Shown: in pieces, positions 63,101 to 64,000 of the stretch | How the letters are laid out: every line of letters begins with the position of its first letter | Position numbering within the stretch: position 1 is the first letter of the stretch | Assembly: GCA_008477525.1 (NCBI GenBank) | Contig: SPDT01000001.1 | Coordinates: forward strand, 4,960,001 to 5,024,000 | Direction: 5' to 3' | Source: Hypomyces perniciosus | Lineage: Eukaryota > Ascomycota > Sordariomycetes > Hypocreales > Hypocreaceae | DNA length: 64,000 nucleotides | Translations under genes and position numbers: made by a program | The notes under the pieces: generated by a model | What the model saw: the letters and a program-made list of their open reading frames with translations, nothing else | The model's database searches: none | Told to the model about the DNA's origin: nothing

Positions 63101-64000
63101 CGCTTCTTGCCTTAATTCGCATATCCTCGATACTTATAAACTTATCCAGATTACTATTATCCTTTCTTTATATCTAAATAAAGTTTATAAAGTAAATTAT
63201 CTGCATCTATGCATTTCTTAATAAACTCAGTAATGCCTTTATCCTAAAGGAATTTATAGGCTTCCCTTTTAACTTCCAGCTTAAATCCATTATAAAAGCG
63301 TTTAATAAAAGCAGAATTTCCCTACTTAACCTTAAAAGTATAGTTCTTAAAGTATATAGCATAGTCAAAGCATCTTCCTTTCTAGATTAAGTTTATAAAT
63401 TTGTTTTCTGCAGTGCATTCTTTACTAATATTATTGAAGATATTTTTCAGCTTTTCTTTAAACCGATTGTAACTGGCGAATATAGTTTGCGTTTGCTTAT
63501 CGGCATCAGCTCCATTATCGAGGAAATCCCTCCAGGTAGGTTTAAACTACTTCAAGGCGTTCCCTTCAAGTCATCCAGCAGCTAGGAGAACCTTATTAGT
63601 CTTTGTGTTAAGGTTAGTTAAGAAATAGGTAAAATAGTTGCATAGTTAAGTGAGAAATGGTTAAAGTGCTACAGTACTTCTATTAAAGTGCTTAAAGGGT
63701 TGTATTTTAAGCGACTCTTTTAAGTCCCTTAAAGGTCAGTTCCCTCCAGGGTTTAGTATAGGGTTTAGATCAGGTGCAGGTAGTGCTTAGTTCTGTAAGT
63801 CTATAATGGCTGCTTACTGTTAGTGAATCACTTACTAAAGTCTAGCGTTTTCAGCGACCAAGTACTAATAGCATTATTCCTGTTCCATGCAGTTAGCTTC
63901 TATATATTAGAAGGCTTCTTCTATATAAATGCAGAATTATTCCATTTCATTAACTTTATCCTTATCTTCGCTTCCACTTATATTATTATCTCCATTATTG
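57178..64000 (-). mobile_element. Ty3/Gypsy chromovirus retrotransposon, decayed, partial
   Basis: Read on the minus strand from the right edge: a gag zinc knuckle near 63.0 kb (YYNCNKPGYFSRDC, with first Cys and His changed to Tyr); an aspartic-protease region near 61.1-61.4 kb; reverse transcriptase near 60.0-60.7 kb with YLDN in place of YLDD; RNase H near 59.4-59.8 kb (VETDASNF, YTDHKN); integrase 58.4-59.2 kb. The open 149-aa C-terminal part (58393..57944) has FKEGDIVYLYRYS and FHISLLKKAL, and ends in a chromodomain (YLVKWKNY). Stops are mainly TAG/TAA. The 5' LTR lies outside the window. It is inactive. Confidence 0.88.

Overview
The window is nuclear DNA of a filamentous ascomycete (Pezizomycotina; the order is my guess, Eurotiales-like). 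The evidence is short 47-133 nt GT-AG introns in nearly every gene, Zn2Cys6 regulators, a 12-kb fungal PKS-NRPS gene, and AT-rich retrotransposons decayed in the manner of repeat-induced point mutation (RIP). No RNA gene or CRISPR array was seen.

Layout. 1-1.2 kb is AT-rich decayed repeat ending in an array of hairpins. 2-12 kb holds an adenylate-forming reductase (A-T-R), a UbiA-type prenyltransferase, a LaeA-like methyltransferase and an eight-exon cytochrome P450. 13-25 kb is one PKS-NRPS gene (KS-AT-DH-MT-psiER-KR-ACP-C-A-T-R*) split by a 59-nt intron, so it appears as two open frames. 27-39.2 kb carries three more P450s, a second methyltransferase, a short-chain dehydrogenase and a stand-alone trans-enoyl reductase. 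39.8-41.8 kb is a Zn2Cys6 (AflR-like) regulator. 43.1-44.5 kb contains two relics: a broken Zn2Cys6 DNA-binding domain and a class I terpene synthase pseudogene. 47.4-49.3 kb is an AtuA/DUF1446-family gene with an apparent one-base frameshift. 50-52.4 kb is a second Zn2Cys6 regulator with a fungal_trans-like domain. From 52.6 kb to the end there are nested retrotransposons: a heavily decayed Ty3/Gypsy copy split by a solo LTR with a 5-bp target duplication, a LINE-like element with in-frame TAG/TAA stops, and a larger minus-strand Gypsy chromovirus that runs off the window.

How the genes may work together (inference). The PKS-NRPS with the trans-acting enoyl reductase would make a methylated polyketide joined to an amino acid. 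The terminal R domain has Phe in place of the catalytic Tyr, which favours Dieckmann release as a tetramic acid. The P450s and the SDR would then tailor it, by chemistry such as that known for fungal 2-pyridones (ring expansion, ketone reduction). The reductase/UbiA pair at the left edge is unusual beside such a cluster. It implies either a merged pathway with a prenylated partner or a second pathway next to the first. The dead terpene synthase supports a former terpenoid component. All splice junctions were read by eye from frame continuity and family motifs; none is backed by transcript data.
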